The notes under the pieces were generated by a model. That model did no database searches. It was given only the letters and a program-made list of their open reading frames with translations, and had not been told where the DNA came from. From contig JABGVU010000001.1 of assembly GCA_018645865.1 (NCBI GenBank), forward strand, positions 1-37,867: a DNA stretch of 37,867 nt, given 5' to 3'. Every line of letters starts with the position of its first letter. Positions within the stretch are counted from its first letter, which is position 1. Origin of the DNA: Flavobacteriales bacterium. Lineage in GTDB: Bacteria; Bacteroidota; Bacteroidia; Flavobacteriales; BACL11. Made by a program: the position numbers and the translations under genes. Shown here in pieces: positions 36,899 through 37,867 of the stretch.

Positions 36899-37867
36899 TG
36901 CTACAGACTAACCTAGTAATTAGCCAATTGTCTAATGGATTAAAACCCATTGTCCAAAAAGTAATCCAGCAAGAAAGGATAACAGAAAAAGAAGGGATAC
37001 AACTTTATACTGAAGCTCCCCTTTCCCTATTAGGAACGCTAGCAAATACTATTCGTGAAGAGAAAAATGGCAACAAAACTTTCTTCAATAAAAACATACA
37101 TATTGAACCTACTAATATTTGTGTTTTTGATTGCAAATTTTGTGCCTATTCTATCAAAATAAGTAAAAAAGAAGATGCATGGGAATCTACCATTGATGAG
37201 ATGGCGGATAAATTAAAAGAATATGAAGGAAAAGAAATAACAGAAGTACATTTAGTTGGTGGGGTTCATCCAAAAATGGGATTACATTATTTTATTGAAC
37301 TTATCAAAAAGATAAAAACCTTACGCCCTGATATTCATGTAAAAGCATTTACAGCAGTTGAACTTGAATATATGTGTAGGAAAGCAAAAGTAAGCTACAA
37401 AGAAGGATTACAAATGCTAAAAGATGCGGGACAAGATTCACTACCAGGAGGTGGAGCTGAAATATTTGCAACAGAAGTTAGAGATGAAATTTGCAAGGAT
37501 AAATGCTCGGCACAGCAATGGCTTGAAATACATGCAACTGCACATAGTTTGAATATGCCATCCAATGCTACTATCCTATATGGTCATATTGAAAAACCAG
37601 AACATATTGTAGATCACATGAGTAGATTAAGGAAATTGCAAGACGAAACTAATGGCTTCAACACGTTTATTCCTTTAAAATACCGTAATGGAAATAACCA
37701 AATGTCCCACATAAAGGAAGTTAATGTTGTTGATGACATGAGGCTATATGCTTTTGCAAGAGTTTTTATGGACAATTTTGATCACTTAAAGGCCTATTGG
37801 CCTATGATCGGAAAAAAAACTACACAAAATTTATTGGCTTTTGGGGTAAATGATATTGATGGAACAA
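36898..37867 (+). CDS. mqnE: Aminodeoxyfutalosine synthase (radical SAM), partial at right edge
   Basis: Hand translation: LQTNLVISQLSNGLKPIVQ...NIHIEPTNICVFDCKFCAYSIKISKK (CxxxCxxC)...VHLVGGVHPKMGLHYF...DSLPGGGAEIFATEVRDEICKDKCSAQQWLEIH. ATG overlaps the upstream stop (TAATG). Not in ORF track because it is open at the window end. Confidence 0.85.
   Translation, partial: MLQTNLVISQLSNGLKPIVQKVIQQERITEKEGIQLYTEAPLSLLGTLANTIREEKNGNKTFFNKNIHIEPTNICVFDCKFCAYSIKISKKEDAWESTIDEMADKLKEYEGKEITEVHLVGGVHPKMGLHYFIELIKKIKTLRPDIHVKAFTAVELEYMCRKAKVSYKEGLQMLKDAGQDSLPGGGAEIFATEVRDEICKDKCSAQQWLEIHATAHSLNMPSNATILYGHIEKPEHIVDHMSRLRKLQDETNGFNTFIPLKYRNGNNQMSHIKEVNVVDDMRLYAFARVFMDNFDHLKAYWPMIGKKTTQNLLAFGVNDIDGT

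Noticed and set aside
1-37867. CRISPR arrays, tRNA/rRNA genes, transposases, phage or toxin-antitoxin/defence genes
   Set aside because: None recognised by eye on either strand; a tRNAscan/Infernal and defence-HMM run would be needed to exclude small elements.

Overview
AT-rich chromosomal window of Bacteroidota type (Flavobacteriales-like by gene content, T9SS C-terminal sorting domains and TAnnTTTG -7 promoter elements). It is mostly housekeeping: pheT, mtaB, lgt, trmD-rplS, a DAACS symporter, aroC/hutI, fabG, dnaK, panB-rluA, priA and a partial mqnE running off the right edge that is absent from the ORF track. Envelope and secretion genes are interspersed: two PorE-like OmpA/TPR/PD40 proteins, a vWA/DUF6340/prohibitin block, T9SS cargo, an MbnP/MbnH-like pair and two tandem M43-type metalloproteases. 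I saw no tRNA, rRNA, CRISPR array, IS element or prophage. No clear new defence-type system is visible. The best leads are: (1) a 1059-aa ORF with a second signal peptide in its middle, joined at an A7 tract where a 1-nt slip would separate two genes; (2) near-identical 34-nt leaderless-type promoters on mtaB and trmD, both tRNA position-37 modification genes; (3) an (AAT)9 microsatellite filling the 5' leader of the mbnP-like gene; (4) a terminator-like hairpin whose loop contains the start codon of a peptide-binding lipoprotein; (5) several genes whose -7 element sits only 4-5 nt from the ATG. All family calls come from motif recognition without database searches.
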